Part shown: piece after piece, positions 6,368 through 14,985 of the stretch | Layout of the letters: the number at the start of each line of letters is the position of its first letter | How positions within the stretch are numbered: the stretch's first letter is position 1 | Source of the DNA: JAITWN01 sp964437335 | Lineage (GTDB): Bacteria; Pseudomonadota; Gammaproteobacteria; SZUA-140 | Assembly: GCA_964437335.1 (NCBI GenBank) | Contig: CAYTGL010000042.1 | Span: 1 to 21,297, forward strand | Direction of reading: 5' to 3' | DNA length: 21,297 bases | Position numbers and translations under genes: made by a program | The notes under the pieces: model-generated | The model's input: only the letters and a program-made list of their open reading frames with translations | Told to the model about the DNA's origin: nothing | The model's database searches: none

Positions 6368-9300
6368 ATGGCTAGAAAGAAGCAACACAAGAATCGACCC
6401 GTGGTACGGTCGACGCAACCGGGCTCGGAGCAGCCCATGGACTCGGCGAAAGCCGGTGGGTCCGTCAAGGCCGCTTCGACGGCCGCGTCTACCGTTACTC
6501 CAGCGCCTCGCAAGCGGTCTCGATTTCACGCCGGAGTACTGATTAACTGGCGACTTGTGGTGACCACGGTCCTGCTCCTGATCGTGATCATCCCCAGTGT
6601 CTACGCTTGGCATGGCTATCAGGTTCAGCAACATGCCGATGACTTCTTGCAGCAAGCCAGTCGAGCAGAAGAGGAAGGGGATTTCAGCAAGGCAGCCGAG
6701 TGGCTGTTCCGCTATCTTCAATTCCGGCCGGACGACGCCGAGTGCCGAGCCCGAACCGCCCTGGTCTTCGACCAAGCGGCAACCACGCCCAACCAGAAGG
6801 TTCGATCCGCTGAATTGCTTGCCGTGGCACTGGGTCTTCTGCCCGATCGGGATGACCTCCGTCAACGCTATGCCGAAGTGCTGCTTGAGCTTGGCCGGAG
6901 TGAAGACGCCCTGGCGGAAGCACAAGCTCTCTTGGTCAAAGACGCGGAGAATGTTCGCGCCGAACGGGTAGCTGGAATGGCCACGACCCGTCTGTGGCGG
7001 AACCAGAAGCGTCCTTTGGATACAGCGGTCGCCACCGTGATGTCCGCATACAAAAGAAATACCGCGGATGTTGAATTGGCAGCCGCTTTGGCGGAGCTTC
7101 TTCGGGAGCGAGAGGAGCCGGACGAGGCGAACCTCATCATGAATGGGCTCATCCATTTTCACCAAGAGCGAGGCGAACCCGAGGCCCTGGCAAAAGCCTT
7201 ACTTGCTCGTTATGCATACCGTCAGCGTTACGGGATCGAGGGAGACGACGAAGATCTCGCCGAAGCGCGACGTATTCAACCCAAGAATATCGACGCCCTG
7301 ATGTTGGCTGCCGTGGCTTCGCGGCAATCTCAGGATCTCGAAAAGGCAGCACGGTTATTTCGGGAGGGAATCGAGATTGCGCCGACGGATCGACGGTGCT
7401 ACTTGGGACTGGCCACAACGCTGCGCGCCAGTGAAAAACTTTTGGAGAGCATTTCAGTTCTTCATGAAGGCATCGCGGCCGCTGGTAAAGACGATCTGGA
7501 ATTGCACCTGTTGTTGTTACGAACACAGTTGGATGAAGCCACGCGCCAACGCACGGTAGCAGCGATCCAGCCCATTCAAGATCAGATCGACGCGACGCAA
7601 AAGCTCTACGCTGCATGGTCGACGAAGCTGTCGCCCACGGCCAGAAGCCGAGTAGCGGAAGTCTTGAATATCGGACAGGCCGAGTTGTACCTGTTGACAG
7701 GAGAACCTGGCAAGGCAGTCCCACTGCTGCAACGCTCGGCGAGCGCTGCGCAACGGACGGACGACGTGCAGCAGGACAAACGTGAGATCGGGAGGCGATT
7801 GATCCTGTTGGGGCAAGCCTATGCGGCTTTGGGTCAGTGGGATTTGTCGGCCTCGGCCTTCGAAAGCACCACCAACGTCCTCGGCCCCGAATCACTTGGC
7901 GCGGCAACAGCCCATGCCACCGCGCTCTGGACCGCTGGCCGATTGGAACAGGCTTCACTCGTACTGCAACGAGCCCTGAATAGTGCCAAAGAACCACCTG
8001 AATCGGTCCTACTGCTCTTGGCTCGAATCGAACTTACCCAACTCGTGAGACGAGCATCCACCGAGGACTGGAAAACCTTCGACGCCACGATTACCGCGCT
8101 CGAAGCGACGCAAGACGTAACGATTCGCGGCGAGGTCTTACTACTGAAAGTTCAGGCGGCCAGGCGGCGAGGTCAAACGGAAGACGCCAAACGCCTGTTG
8201 GAGGAGGCGATCTCCGTTGCTCCCGCAGTGGCGTTGCCAGCGGCGGTACTACTCTACCAAAGTTGGGACAACGCCGCGGATGCCGATGCCGCCCTGTTGG
8301 CTTATCGGATGCGGCCCGACTCGGATCGTCTTCGTGCTGACTTGCTTCAGGCGGAATTGCTTATTCGCCGACAGCAAACCGACGCGGCCAGAGACTTCTT
8401 GACAGAACAAGTAAAGCAGCGTCCCGAACACCGAGATCAGCTGGAGCAGCGACTGATCCGGCTAGAGATGACGGAAGGCGAACTTGGAACGGTTGCTGCA
8501 ATGTTGAAGTCCCGACTTCAACGTGAGCCGAGCAACATCTCCTCGCTCCAGCAATTGGGGGAACTGGCCCTGCAGCGAGGCGACCTCGCCGAATTGCGTA
8601 GGTGTGAAACGGAACTGAAGCAGATTGAAGGTTCTGCTGGAGGTTTGTGGCGGTTTTTCGCCGTGATGCGGATCGCGGAAGAGCTAGGGGAAGCGTCTGA
8701 TTGGGCTCAACATCCCGATGCAGTCGTGGCTCGTCGCCTTTGTCGCGATTTGGACAGCTTGCGGCCCCACTGGCCGGCGACGCATCTTGCGTTGGGGCGC
8801 GTGGCATTCCGCGACGGCCAACTCGAAAGAGCGGCCGACGAGTTCGCTCAAGCGATTCGACTGGGCAGCGACAACCTGCTGGTCTATGACTGGTTGATTC
8901 GTCTGCTCTACAGTCAAAACCGCAGCAGTGAAGCTTTTGAATACATCAACCGGTTACGGGAAGCTGCCCTCTATCAGAATTCAAATCTGGCCTCAATCGC
9001 TCCGGACATCGTGGCCAGGTCGGGCAAACTTGATGTGGCAATTCGCTTGGCCCGGCTTGGCATCAACCAACAAAATTCCGATTCGCACGATGCCGCGTAT
9101 GCGCATACCTGGCTGGGTGTGCTGCTCACCTTGGAGGCAAATGAGAAATCGGGAGAGGAACAGAAGACGCTGCTCGCCGAAGCGGAATCGCTGTTCCAAG
9201 AGGCGGTTCGACTGGTCGCCGACCAACCTCGCGTCGACCAGTCCAAAATCTGGGGACAGGTGTTCTGGTTCTACGCCCGAACCGGAAAAAAGGATTTGGC

Positions 9301-10921
9301 TCACGACGCTCTGCAACACGTAGCGGACGCTGCGGGAGAATCGCGGCTGCACCGGTCTTTGGCATTGGCCCAGGGCTATACGGCGCTACGCGAGGTCGAT
9401 GAGGCCGAGAAACACTTCGACGAAGCGGCCCAGATCGCACCCAAAGATCTCAGCGTCCTGGAAGCCCGTGCCCGCTTTTTGCACCAGGTTCGTCCTCTCA
9501 AAGCGGAAGTCGCCTGGCGGGAAATCCTGAAGCTGGAGCCCAACCACGCCACAGCGGCCCAAACTTTAGCGACGCTGCTTGTGGCTTTGGGGGGAGAAGA
9601 TCGTTTCACGGAAGCCGTGGCGATTCTGAGTCATCTCAGTGGAAAGGCAGATCGCCGACTGGAGGCAATTCTGCGAATTCGCCGAGGCGGAAACGACAAT
9701 CTTCGCGTGGCCCGACGACTGTTGGAAGATCTGATATCGACTGCCGCGGCCGAAACGTCCGCGGACAGGGCAATTTTAGCTGGCGTACTGGAACGGCAAG
9801 GCAACATTGCTGCCTCTAAGAAACAGTGGCAGGACTTGCTTGCTAAAGACAAGCCGCCGTTGGATTTCGTTGCACAATATATTGCGTTCTTGCTGCGAAA
9901 CAAGCTGACAGACGAGTGTGCGCCCTGGATCGAGGTGCTAAAGCAAGAATCGCCAGATGACATTTCCACCGTGCAGTTGGAATGTCGCTGGATGAAAGCT
10001 GCCTCTCAAACGGAAATGGCCATCGCTCAGGTCGTGGAGGATTTCAAAGACAAACAACTTGCGAGCCTTGCGGATGCAGAAGATGAACTGGAGAAGGCCC
10101 GAGTACTTTCGACGGTGGCACAACTTTATGCGTCGCTCGATTTGACAGGCTCTGCCCGCCAGGCGTTTGAACGCCTGGCGGAAGTTTGGCCGCGTGACGC
10201 TTCGATCCGCGCATTTGCAGCTTGGCTCGTTCAACAAGACCAGCATGACGAGGCGATTCAGATCGCCCTCAAATCCGCTCAGACCGGGGACCCGGGGATT
10301 TCTGCCACTTCAACGCTCGCAAATCTGCTCATTCAGTGTTCGGTGGTAGGAAAGGAATATCCCGTCGCTGAACAAACGGTTCAGCGGTCGATCGAGGAAA
10401 CCGGTGAGCCGGTTCGACTCCTGTTTGACCTGGCGACGCTGAAACAAATGCAAGGCAAACGCGAGGAAGCGGAGCGGCTCTACCGTTCTATTTTGGAAAA
10501 GTCTCCTCGCTTCGTGCCGGCCATGAACAATCTGGCGCTCCTCTTGTCGGAAAATCCAGACCAGCAGCGTCAGAGCCAAGAGTTGATGAAGTCCGCGTTG
10601 GCCATGGCAGGCCACGTGTCCGAGCTGCAGGATTCCTATGCGTGGATATTGGTAAATGCGGGTGAGTGGGATCAGGCAGCACAGTTACTTCGCCAGCTAA
10701 TCGACCAGAATGGCGGTAACTCCCGTTTCTATTTCCATCTGGCGGGCGCCGAGCATCGCTCGGGCCGCACCAAAGAAGCCCGAGCAGCGTTGCAGGAAGC
10801 CCTGCGGCGAGATCTGCAGTCGGAGCTGCTCATGCCCTCGGAGCGAGATCTGCTGGAGCAGATGCGGCAGGAGTTCTCGCTCGAAGGTCCGCCGGCGCCA
10901 ATTCAACCTCAAAGGTCTTGA
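6368..10921 (+). CDS. Very large membrane-anchored tetratricopeptide-repeat protein
   Basis: This 1517-residue protein begins with a positively charged, Ala/Ser/Thr/Pro-rich tail (residues 1-55). A single membrane segment (about 62-80, WRLVVTTVLLLIVIIPSVYA) comes next. From about residue 90 to the end it is almost all helical TPR repeats, for example AEEEGDFSKAAEWLF (100-114) and REEAERLYRSILEKSP (about 1365-1380). Basic residues before the membrane segment suggest an uncleaved anchor with the repeats outside the cytoplasm. TPR proteins (PrsT-like) are regular members of exosortase EPS loci and are thought to scaffold the assembly or export machinery; PrsT itself is shorter. It lies 50 bases after wzc and 12 before the EpsI-like gene, so the three are probably one operon. 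No catalytic domain is visible. A 26-base perfect palindrome lies inside the gene (see 10156-10181). Confidence 0.85.
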   Translation: MARKKQHKNRPVVRSTQPGSEQPMDSAKAGGSVKAASTAASTVTPAPRKRSRFHAGVLINWRLVVTTVLLLIVIIPSVYAWHGYQVQQHADDFLQQASRAEEEGDFSKAAEWLFRYLQFRPDDAECRARTALVFDQAATTPNQKVRSAELLAVALGLLPDRDDLRQRYAEVLLELGRSEDALAEAQALLVKDAENVRAERVAGMATTRLWRNQKRPLDTAVATVMSAYKRNTADVELAAALAELLREREEPDEANLIMNGLIHFHQERGEPEALAKALLARYAYRQRYGIEGDDEDLAEARRIQPKNIDALMLAAVASRQSQDLEKAARLFREGIEIAPTDRRCYLGLATTLRASEKLLESISVLHEGIAAAGKDDLELHLLLLRTQLDEATRQRTVAAIQPIQDQIDATQKLYAAWSTKLSPTARSRVAEVLNIGQAELYLLTGEPGKAVPLLQRSASAAQRTDDVQQDKREIGRRLILLGQAYAALGQWDLSASAFESTTNVLGPESLGAATAHATALWTAGRLEQASLVLQRALNSAKEPPESVLLLLARIELTQLVRRASTEDWKTFDATITALEATQDVTIRGEVLLLKVQAARRRGQTEDAKRLLEEAISVAPAVALPAAVLLYQSWDNAADADAALLAYRMRPDSDRLRADLLQAELLIRRQQTDAARDFLTEQVKQRPEHRDQLEQRLIRLEMTEGELGTVAAMLKSRLQREPSNISSLQQLGELALQRGDLAELRRCETELKQIEGSAGGLWRFFAVMRIAEELGEASDWAQHPDAVVARRLCRDLDSLRPHWPATHLALGRVAFRDGQLERAADEFAQAIRLGSDNLLVYDWLIRLLYSQNRSSEAFEYINRLREAALYQNSNLASIAPDIVARSGKLDVAIRLARLGINQQNSDSHDAAYAHTWLGVLLTLEANEKSGEEQKTLLAEAESLFQEAVRLVADQPRVDQSKIWGQVFWFYARTGKKDLAHDALQHVADAAGESRLHRSLALAQGYTALREVDEAEKHFDEAAQIAPKDLSVLEARARFLHQVRPLKAEVAWREILKLEPNHATAAQTLATLLVALGGEDRFTEAVAILSHLSGKADRRLEAILRIRRGGNDNLRVARRLLEDLISTAAAETSADRAILAGVLERQGNIAASKKQWQDLLAKDKPPLDFVAQYIAFLLRNKLTDECAPWIEVLKQESPDDISTVQLECRWMKAASQTEMAIAQVVEDFKDKQLASLADAEDELEKARVLSTVAQLYASLDLTGSARQAFERLAEVWPRDASIRAFAAWLVQQDQHDEAIQIALKSAQTGDPGISATSTLANLLIQCSVVGKEYPVAEQTVQRSIEETGEPVRLLFDLATLKQMQGKREEAERLYRSILEKSPRFVPAMNNLALLLSENPDQQRQSQELMKSALAMAGHVSELQDSYAWILVNAGEWDQAAQLLRQLIDQNGGNSRFYFHLAGAEHRSGRTKEARAALQEALRRDLQSELLMPSERDLLEQMRQEFSLEGPPAPIQPQRS
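10156..10181. repeat. 26-base perfect palindrome inside the TPR gene
   Basis: CCGCCAGGCGTT (10156-10167) and AACGCCTGGCGG (10170-10181) are exact reverse complements separated by TG. The stretch encodes part of a TPR helix (RQAFERLAE). A 12-bp perfect stem with almost no spacer is uncommon in 21 kb. It could form a strong mRNA hairpin or be a DNA-binding palindrome. Confidence 0.6.
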
Positions 10922-10933
10922 GAACCACTTAGC

Positions 10934-11629
10934 ATGAAGTCCCTGACAACAAGCCTGGCCGTAGCACTGATTGCAGGTTTGACCCTGGGTAGCGAATGGC
11001 TTTCGTCGCAATGGATGGGTCGTCACCAGCAACAGCACCTGCTTGACCGGGCATCGACGCAAATGGCCGAACTGCCCCAGCATTTCGGCAACTGGCAAAT
11101 GCGTTCCGAAGAGTCGCTGAGCGACAGTGCGGTAAAGGTGCTGGAATGTCCTGCTTACTTCAACCGCCAGTATGTGAATTCGGAAACAGGTGAAGCGGTG
11201 CACGCGATGCTGCTGGTTGGGCCGGCGGGACCGATGGTCGCCCATCGACCGGAGATCTGTTTCAACGGCCAATACACTTTGTTGAGTGAACCACGCCCGG
11301 TTGTCGTTCGCAAGGACGACCGGGGAATCGATGAGTTCTTCGTCTCTCGGTTTCAGGCAAAGAGCCTGCTGGGGGAGCATGTTTCTACCTATTACGCGTG
11401 GCTTCGTGACACCCATTGGGAAGCGCCTCAAAATGTTCGTCTCGCGCTGGGCGGCGAACCAATGCTGTACAAGCTACAGGTGGTTTGTGCAGCAGAATCC
11501 GGATCGGAACCACTCGCTGGTTCAACCGAGAAATCGCCTACGGCTCCCCAAGATGCTGCGACACGATTCTTAAAAGATCTCTTGCCCGTTCTCCAGCCTC
11601 ATCTCGTCCACGCCCAATCCGTACCGTGA
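10934..11629 (+). CDS. epsI: Exosortase-associated EpsI-like protein (DUF3485 type)
   Basis: This 231-residue protein has an N-terminal hydrophobic segment (about residues 5-20) that anchors it in the membrane or acts as a signal peptide. A DUF3485/EpsI-type domain follows. Recognisable features are LPQHFGNWQMR (about 47-57, the family's leucine-proline, glycine-tryptophan opening) and MVAHRPEICFNGQY (101-114), which matches the family's H-x-P-E-x-C core (His104, Pro106, Glu107, Cys109). EpsI proteins occur with exosortases, fused or as separate genes; their exact biochemical role is unsettled. The ATG is 12 bases after the TPR stop codon and lacks a strong Shine-Dalgarno site, suggesting coupled translation. 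The last 40 residues are Ser/Pro/Ala-rich and outside the family core. I am confident of the family, less so of its function. Confidence 0.82.
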   Translation: MKSLTTSLAVALIAGLTLGSEWLSSQWMGRHQQQHLLDRASTQMAELPQHFGNWQMRSEESLSDSAVKVLECPAYFNRQYVNSETGEAVHAMLLVGPAGPMVAHRPEICFNGQYTLLSEPRPVVVRKDDRGIDEFFVSRFQAKSLLGEHVSTYYAWLRDTHWEAPQNVRLALGGEPMLYKLQVVCAAESGSEPLAGSTEKSPTAPQDAATRFLKDLLPVLQPHLVHAQSVP

Positions 11630-11700
11630 CTCGCGCGCCATCCGTACTGGCCTCGCCGAGGCTGCCGCTCAAACTGCACGTAAATTGAGGAAGTTGCACG

Positions 11701-12606
11701 ATGTCTGTTGCTGACGAAGCCCACGCCTTGCTTGTTTCTGAAGATGATGCCCTACCCCCAGGTCTTGCCGTCTCCGGATACTTTCGCTGGAAGGGCGTGC
11801 TCGATCGGCTCTTGGCGGCCGGGTTGCTCTTGCCTGGCATTTTGATGATTGGCATTCTGGTCGTGGTTGTGCGCGTGGCGTCACCGGGGCCGGGCATCTT
11901 TACTCAGGTCCGTGTGGGAAAAAACGGTCGCAAATTCACCATGTATAAGATTCGCACGATGCGAGTCGATGCGGAGTCCAAGACCGGAGCGGTGTGGTGC
12001 CAGTGCAATGATCCTCGAGTCACTCGCCTGGGCAAAGTACTTCGCAAACTCCATTTGGACGAACTGCCGCAGTTATTCAACGTGTTACTCGGCCAAATGT
12101 CATTAGTCGGTCCTCGGCCCGAGCGTCCCTCCTTTGTGATCGTGCTCGACCAAGAGATCCCGGGGTACTCCACCCGTTTAACGGTGGCTCCTGGAATCAC
12201 GGGCATGGCTCAAATCAATCTCCCCCCCGATACCGATGTGACGAGCGTTCGCCGCAAACTTGTGCTTGACCAGGAATATATCGAGTCAGGCTCGCTGCTC
12301 ATGGATCTGCGGATTCTGCTGTGCACCTCGCTGCGGATCATTGGAATCCCGGGAATCGCGGCGGCCAAACTCACATTCCTCTGCCGAACCGTTGAACTGC
12401 CGGTCGAAATCGACGCCACAGCGCAGGGATCGTTCGACGGTCCCGCCACCCCAGGCTCCATCTTGCGGCAGGATCAGGCAGCCACGGAATGGACCACTTT
12501 ACGTGGAATCCCCCACTCTACAATCCTAGCTGCCGCCGAGTCCGAAATGAACGGTAGTGAAGGTTCGGCAACGACATCCGATATTCGGGTGCGAAGACCT
12601 CGTTAG
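11701..12606 (+). CDS. Initiating sugar-phosphate transferase (polyprenyl-phosphate glycosyl-1-phosphate transferase)
   Basis: This 301-residue monotopic membrane enzyme transfers a sugar-1-phosphate from a nucleotide sugar to undecaprenyl phosphate, the first step of glycan assembly. One hydrophobic segment lies at about residues 37-59. The catalytic domain has the family's KxxxD (K31-G-V-L-D35, with Gly where Arg is usual), MYKIRTM (81-87), LHLDELPQL (117-125, the catalytic Asp120-Glu121 pair) and SLVGPRPERP (134-143). The short N-terminus makes it an ExoY/PglC-sized enzyme rather than a five-TM WcaJ/WbaP. After about residue 225 there is a roughly 75-residue tail not found in small members of the family, with no recognised motif. 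AGGAAG seven bases before the ATG is a good ribosome-binding site. The sugar cannot be told from sequence. Confidence 0.92.
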   Translation: MSVADEAHALLVSEDDALPPGLAVSGYFRWKGVLDRLLAAGLLLPGILMIGILVVVVRVASPGPGIFTQVRVGKNGRKFTMYKIRTMRVDAESKTGAVWCQCNDPRVTRLGKVLRKLHLDELPQLFNVLLGQMSLVGPRPERPSFVIVLDQEIPGYSTRLTVAPGITGMAQINLPPDTDVTSVRRKLVLDQEYIESGSLLMDLRILLCTSLRIIGIPGIAAAKLTFLCRTVELPVEIDATAQGSFDGPATPGSILRQDQAATEWTTLRGIPHSTILAAAESEMNGSEGSATTSDIRVRRPR

Positions 12607-12646
12607 ATTCGGCGATCAAAGAAGCGAATTGGTAGCCGAAGCGAAC

Positions 12647-13537
12647 ATGGAGTCACTAACCTTGATCAATGCGTTCACGATCGATGTCGAAGACTACTTC
12701 CAAGTCAGCGCCTTTGCCGATCGTGTTGCCATCTCCGACTGGGATGCTTACGAGTGCCGAGTTGAGCAAAACACCTTCTTGCTCCTCGACTTGCTAGATG
12801 AATTCAATGTCCGCGGAACCTTCTTCGTGTTGGGCTGGATCGCTGACCGGTTTCCCGAACTGGTGAGAGAAATCGACCGTCGCGGGCATGAAATCGGTAC
12901 GCATAGTTATCACCACCGCTTAGTTTATCAGCAAACAGCGGAAGAGTTTCGGGCCGACCTCCAACGCGGCATCGGTGCCCTGAGCCGATTGACGTCGCAG
13001 GAAATCGTTTGCTACCGCGCCCCGAGCTTTTCGATCACAAGACAATCGCAGTGGGCACTCAAGATTTTGGTGGAAGAAGGCATTCGTTACGATTCAAGTA
13101 TCTTTCCGATCGTCCATGATCGCTATGGAATCCCCGATGCGGCCCCCTTTCCGCATGTGATGTCTATCTCCAAGGCCGGTGGCGCACTGGGTGAGCTCTT
13201 CGAATTCCCTATGTCAGTTCATCGTGCGTGGAAGTTTAATCTGCCGATCAGCGGCGGCGGCTATTTTCGACTCTATCCATACAAAATGACGGCACGCTAC
13301 TTGGCGCGGATCAACAAATGCCATCAGCAGCCGTTCGTCTTCTATATCCATCCTTGGGAAATCGACCCGCGACAGCCGAGGTTGCCAGGCAGTCTCCGGA
13401 CTCGATTCCGTCACTATCAGAATTTAAATTCGACGTTAGGCAAACTCCGCAGGCTGCTGAAGCAGTTTCGTTTCAGCACGTTGACCGAAGCTTGGCAAGC
13501 ATCGCCGGCCTGCCAGGCGCTGAGCCCCGCTGCTTAG
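12647..13537 (+). CDS. Polysaccharide deacetylase, PEP-CTERM-locus type (NodB fold)
   Basis: This 296-residue carbohydrate esterase (CE4/NodB fold) probably removes N-acetyl groups from the exported glycan. Motif 1 is the acidic TIDVEDYFQ (Asp13, Glu15, Asp16). Motif 2 is THSYHH (His86 and His90, metal ligands). Motif 3 is YRAPSF (Arg124, Pro126). FYIHPWEIDPRQPR (His235-Pro-Trp-Glu238) is characteristic of the exosortase-locus subfamily with the DUF3473 C-terminus. An upstream ATG at 12557 would add 30 residues, overlap the sugar-phosphate transferase and add nothing conserved. The family usually begins right before N-A-x-T-x-D-V-E-D-Y-F, so I chose 12647. There is no signal peptide, so it may act on lipid-linked intermediates in the cytoplasm or reach the outside another way. 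Confidence 0.9.
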   Translation: MESLTLINAFTIDVEDYFQVSAFADRVAISDWDAYECRVEQNTFLLLDLLDEFNVRGTFFVLGWIADRFPELVREIDRRGHEIGTHSYHHRLVYQQTAEEFRADLQRGIGALSRLTSQEIVCYRAPSFSITRQSQWALKILVEEGIRYDSSIFPIVHDRYGIPDAAPFPHVMSISKAGGALGELFEFPMSVHRAWKFNLPISGGGYFRLYPYKMTARYLARINKCHQQPFVFYIHPWEIDPRQPRLPGSLRTRFRHYQNLNSTLGKLRRLLKQFRFSTLTEAWQASPACQALSPAA

Positions 13538-13743
13538 TAGCCGCCAATCATTTACTTCCCAGATTGTCCCTGACTATTTCATATTCGCTCTGAAACCGTC
13601 ATTCCCGCGCAGGCGGGAATCCAGTTGCGGCGGAGACGGCTCTGCAATCCTCATCGGCTTGGATACGAACGGCATGCTGGGAAGTTATTCTTCGACGGCT
13701 GCATAGAAGCTGACGACCGCTTTCGTCTCACTCTACTCGGTTC
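13538..13743 (+). other. 206-base spacer carrying a dRS3-like repeat
   Basis: There is no gene here. The stretch contains the 20-mer listed at 13601-13620 and a small inverted repeat GACGA (13712-13716) / TCGTC (13723-13727), 17 bases before the glycosyltransferase start. It breaks the otherwise tight operon, so the glycosyltransferase onward may have its own promoter. I cannot place one with confidence. Confidence 0.5.
13601..13620. repeat. dRS3/REP-like 20-base palindromic repeat
   Basis: ATTCCCGCGCAGGCGGGAAT has 8-bp arms and a four-base centre. It fits the ATTCCC-N8-GGGAAT pattern of the Neisseria dRS3 element and of many REP-type intergenic repeats, and is flanked by the common GTC...CCAG context. 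In Neisseria such elements are targets for phage integration and flank repeat arrays. Here a single copy is seen and no RAYT transposase or phage gene is near. Confidence 0.75.
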
Positions 13744-14985
13744 ATGAATCGACCACGAATACTACATGTGGTACACCGCTTCCCCTATCCGCCGGATAAG
13801 GGAGATCGGATCCGAGTGTTTCATATGTTGAAACACCTAAGCACCACAGCCGAAGTGTGGCTCGTTGCGATGGCCGATGAGCCGGTTTCCAATGAGCAGG
13901 CCGAATTCGTGCGGCAGATGGTGCATCGGCTGGAAATTGTTCCCCAAGGTCGCAGGTCCCGTTTGGCGGGCGCCGGCAGCGCCCTACTGCAGCGCCGGTC
14001 GCTAAGCGAGGGGGTCTTTCGCTCCCGGAAAGTACGGCACACGATCCAGAGTTGGTGCAAAGAGGCTGCCTTCGACGCCGCCTTGTTCTCTGCCTCCAGC
14101 CTGGGCGCTTATGCTGAGCTTCCAGAATTGCGAAACACACGTAAAGTCGTCGACTTCATGGACGTTGATAGTGCCAAATGGAAACAATACGCTGACAGTG
14201 CGCTCCCGCCCCGCGCCTGGCTATACCGTAGAGAGCATCGTTACGTGCGTCATTTGGAACAGCACGTGCTCAAGAACGTTGATGCCGTCGTTTTCGTCAG
14301 CGAGGACGAGGCCAACCTGTTCCATGCTGTCTGTACCCGCGAAAAAACGCCCACCGGTTTGTTGAAGCGAGTTCATGCGGTGGGGAATGGCGTGGACTGC
14401 GACTATTTCATGCCCGCTGAGTCACACACGCGGCCGTCGATCTGCTTTTTGGGGGCGATGGACTACCAGCCTAACATCGATGCTGTGGTCTGGTTCGCTC
14501 ATGAAGTGTGGCCCCGGTTGCGGAAGACGTACCCAGAACTCATATTCAACATCGTCGGACGAAATCCCGCTCGACTCGTGCGCAATCTTGATTCGCGAGG
14601 CGAAATCCACATCACCGGGCGTGTCGATGACGTCCGTCCTTGGGTAGCCCAGGCAACGACGGTGATCGCCCCGCTACGGATCGCTCGGGGAGTGCAAAAC
14701 AAAGTGTTGGAGGCCCTGGCGATGGGGCGGGCCGTGGTGGCCTCGCCCGAAGCCCTGGTTGGGCTCCAGACAACTCCAGAAGTGAACGTGCTGCAGGCAA
14801 CCACACCAGATGACTGGTTCCATCAAATCCGACGAATCATTGATGAACCGGAACTAGCCTACAGGTTGGGTCTGGACGGGCGAGCGTACGTTGAACACCA
14901 TCACTCCTGGTCCGCCAGGTTGCAGACGTTAACACCACTGCTGGGAATGGAAACCTCGCGAGAAGGAATGCCGGTTCTCCACTAA
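13744..14985 (+). CDS. Glycosyltransferase, PEP-CTERM/EpsH1-associated type (GT4-like)
   Basis: This 413-residue GT-B fold glycosyltransferase acts in the cytoplasm on the lipid-linked glycan. The N-terminal HRFPYPPDKGDRIRVFHML is the hallmark of the sugar transferase family tied to exosortase (EpsH1) loci. The donor-binding half has ICFLGAMDYQPN (about 237-248) and then APLRIARGVQNKVLEALAMG (309-328), with Glu323 in the place of the conserved GT4 glutamate. Its stop codon TAA overlaps the next ATG (TAATG at 14983-14987), so ligase translation is probably coupled to it. The ATG at 13744 lacks a clear Shine-Dalgarno site but leads straight into the first beta strand (RILHVVHRF). The donor and linkage are unknown. 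It is the only typical GT in the window, so more are probably encoded outside. Confidence 0.9.
   Translation: MNRPRILHVVHRFPYPPDKGDRIRVFHMLKHLSTTAEVWLVAMADEPVSNEQAEFVRQMVHRLEIVPQGRRSRLAGAGSALLQRRSLSEGVFRSRKVRHTIQSWCKEAAFDAALFSASSLGAYAELPELRNTRKVVDFMDVDSAKWKQYADSALPPRAWLYRREHRYVRHLEQHVLKNVDAVVFVSEDEANLFHAVCTREKTPTGLLKRVHAVGNGVDCDYFMPAESHTRPSICFLGAMDYQPNIDAVVWFAHEVWPRLRKTYPELIFNIVGRNPARLVRNLDSRGEIHITGRVDDVRPWVAQATTVIAPLRIARGVQNKVLEALAMGRAVVASPEALVGLQTTPEVNVLQATTPDDWFHQIRRIIDEPELAYRLGLDGRAYVEHHHSWSARLQTLTPLLGMETSREGMPVLH

Noticed and set aside
6308..7165. 285-residue minus-strand open frame
   Set aside because: It lies antisense to the start of the TPR gene and has no recognisable domain; the plus strand has clear membrane and TPR features.
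7149..7997. 282-residue minus-strand open frame within the TPR gene
   Set aside because: Low-complexity Arg/Pro-rich translation, typical of the shadow of a GC-rich gene.
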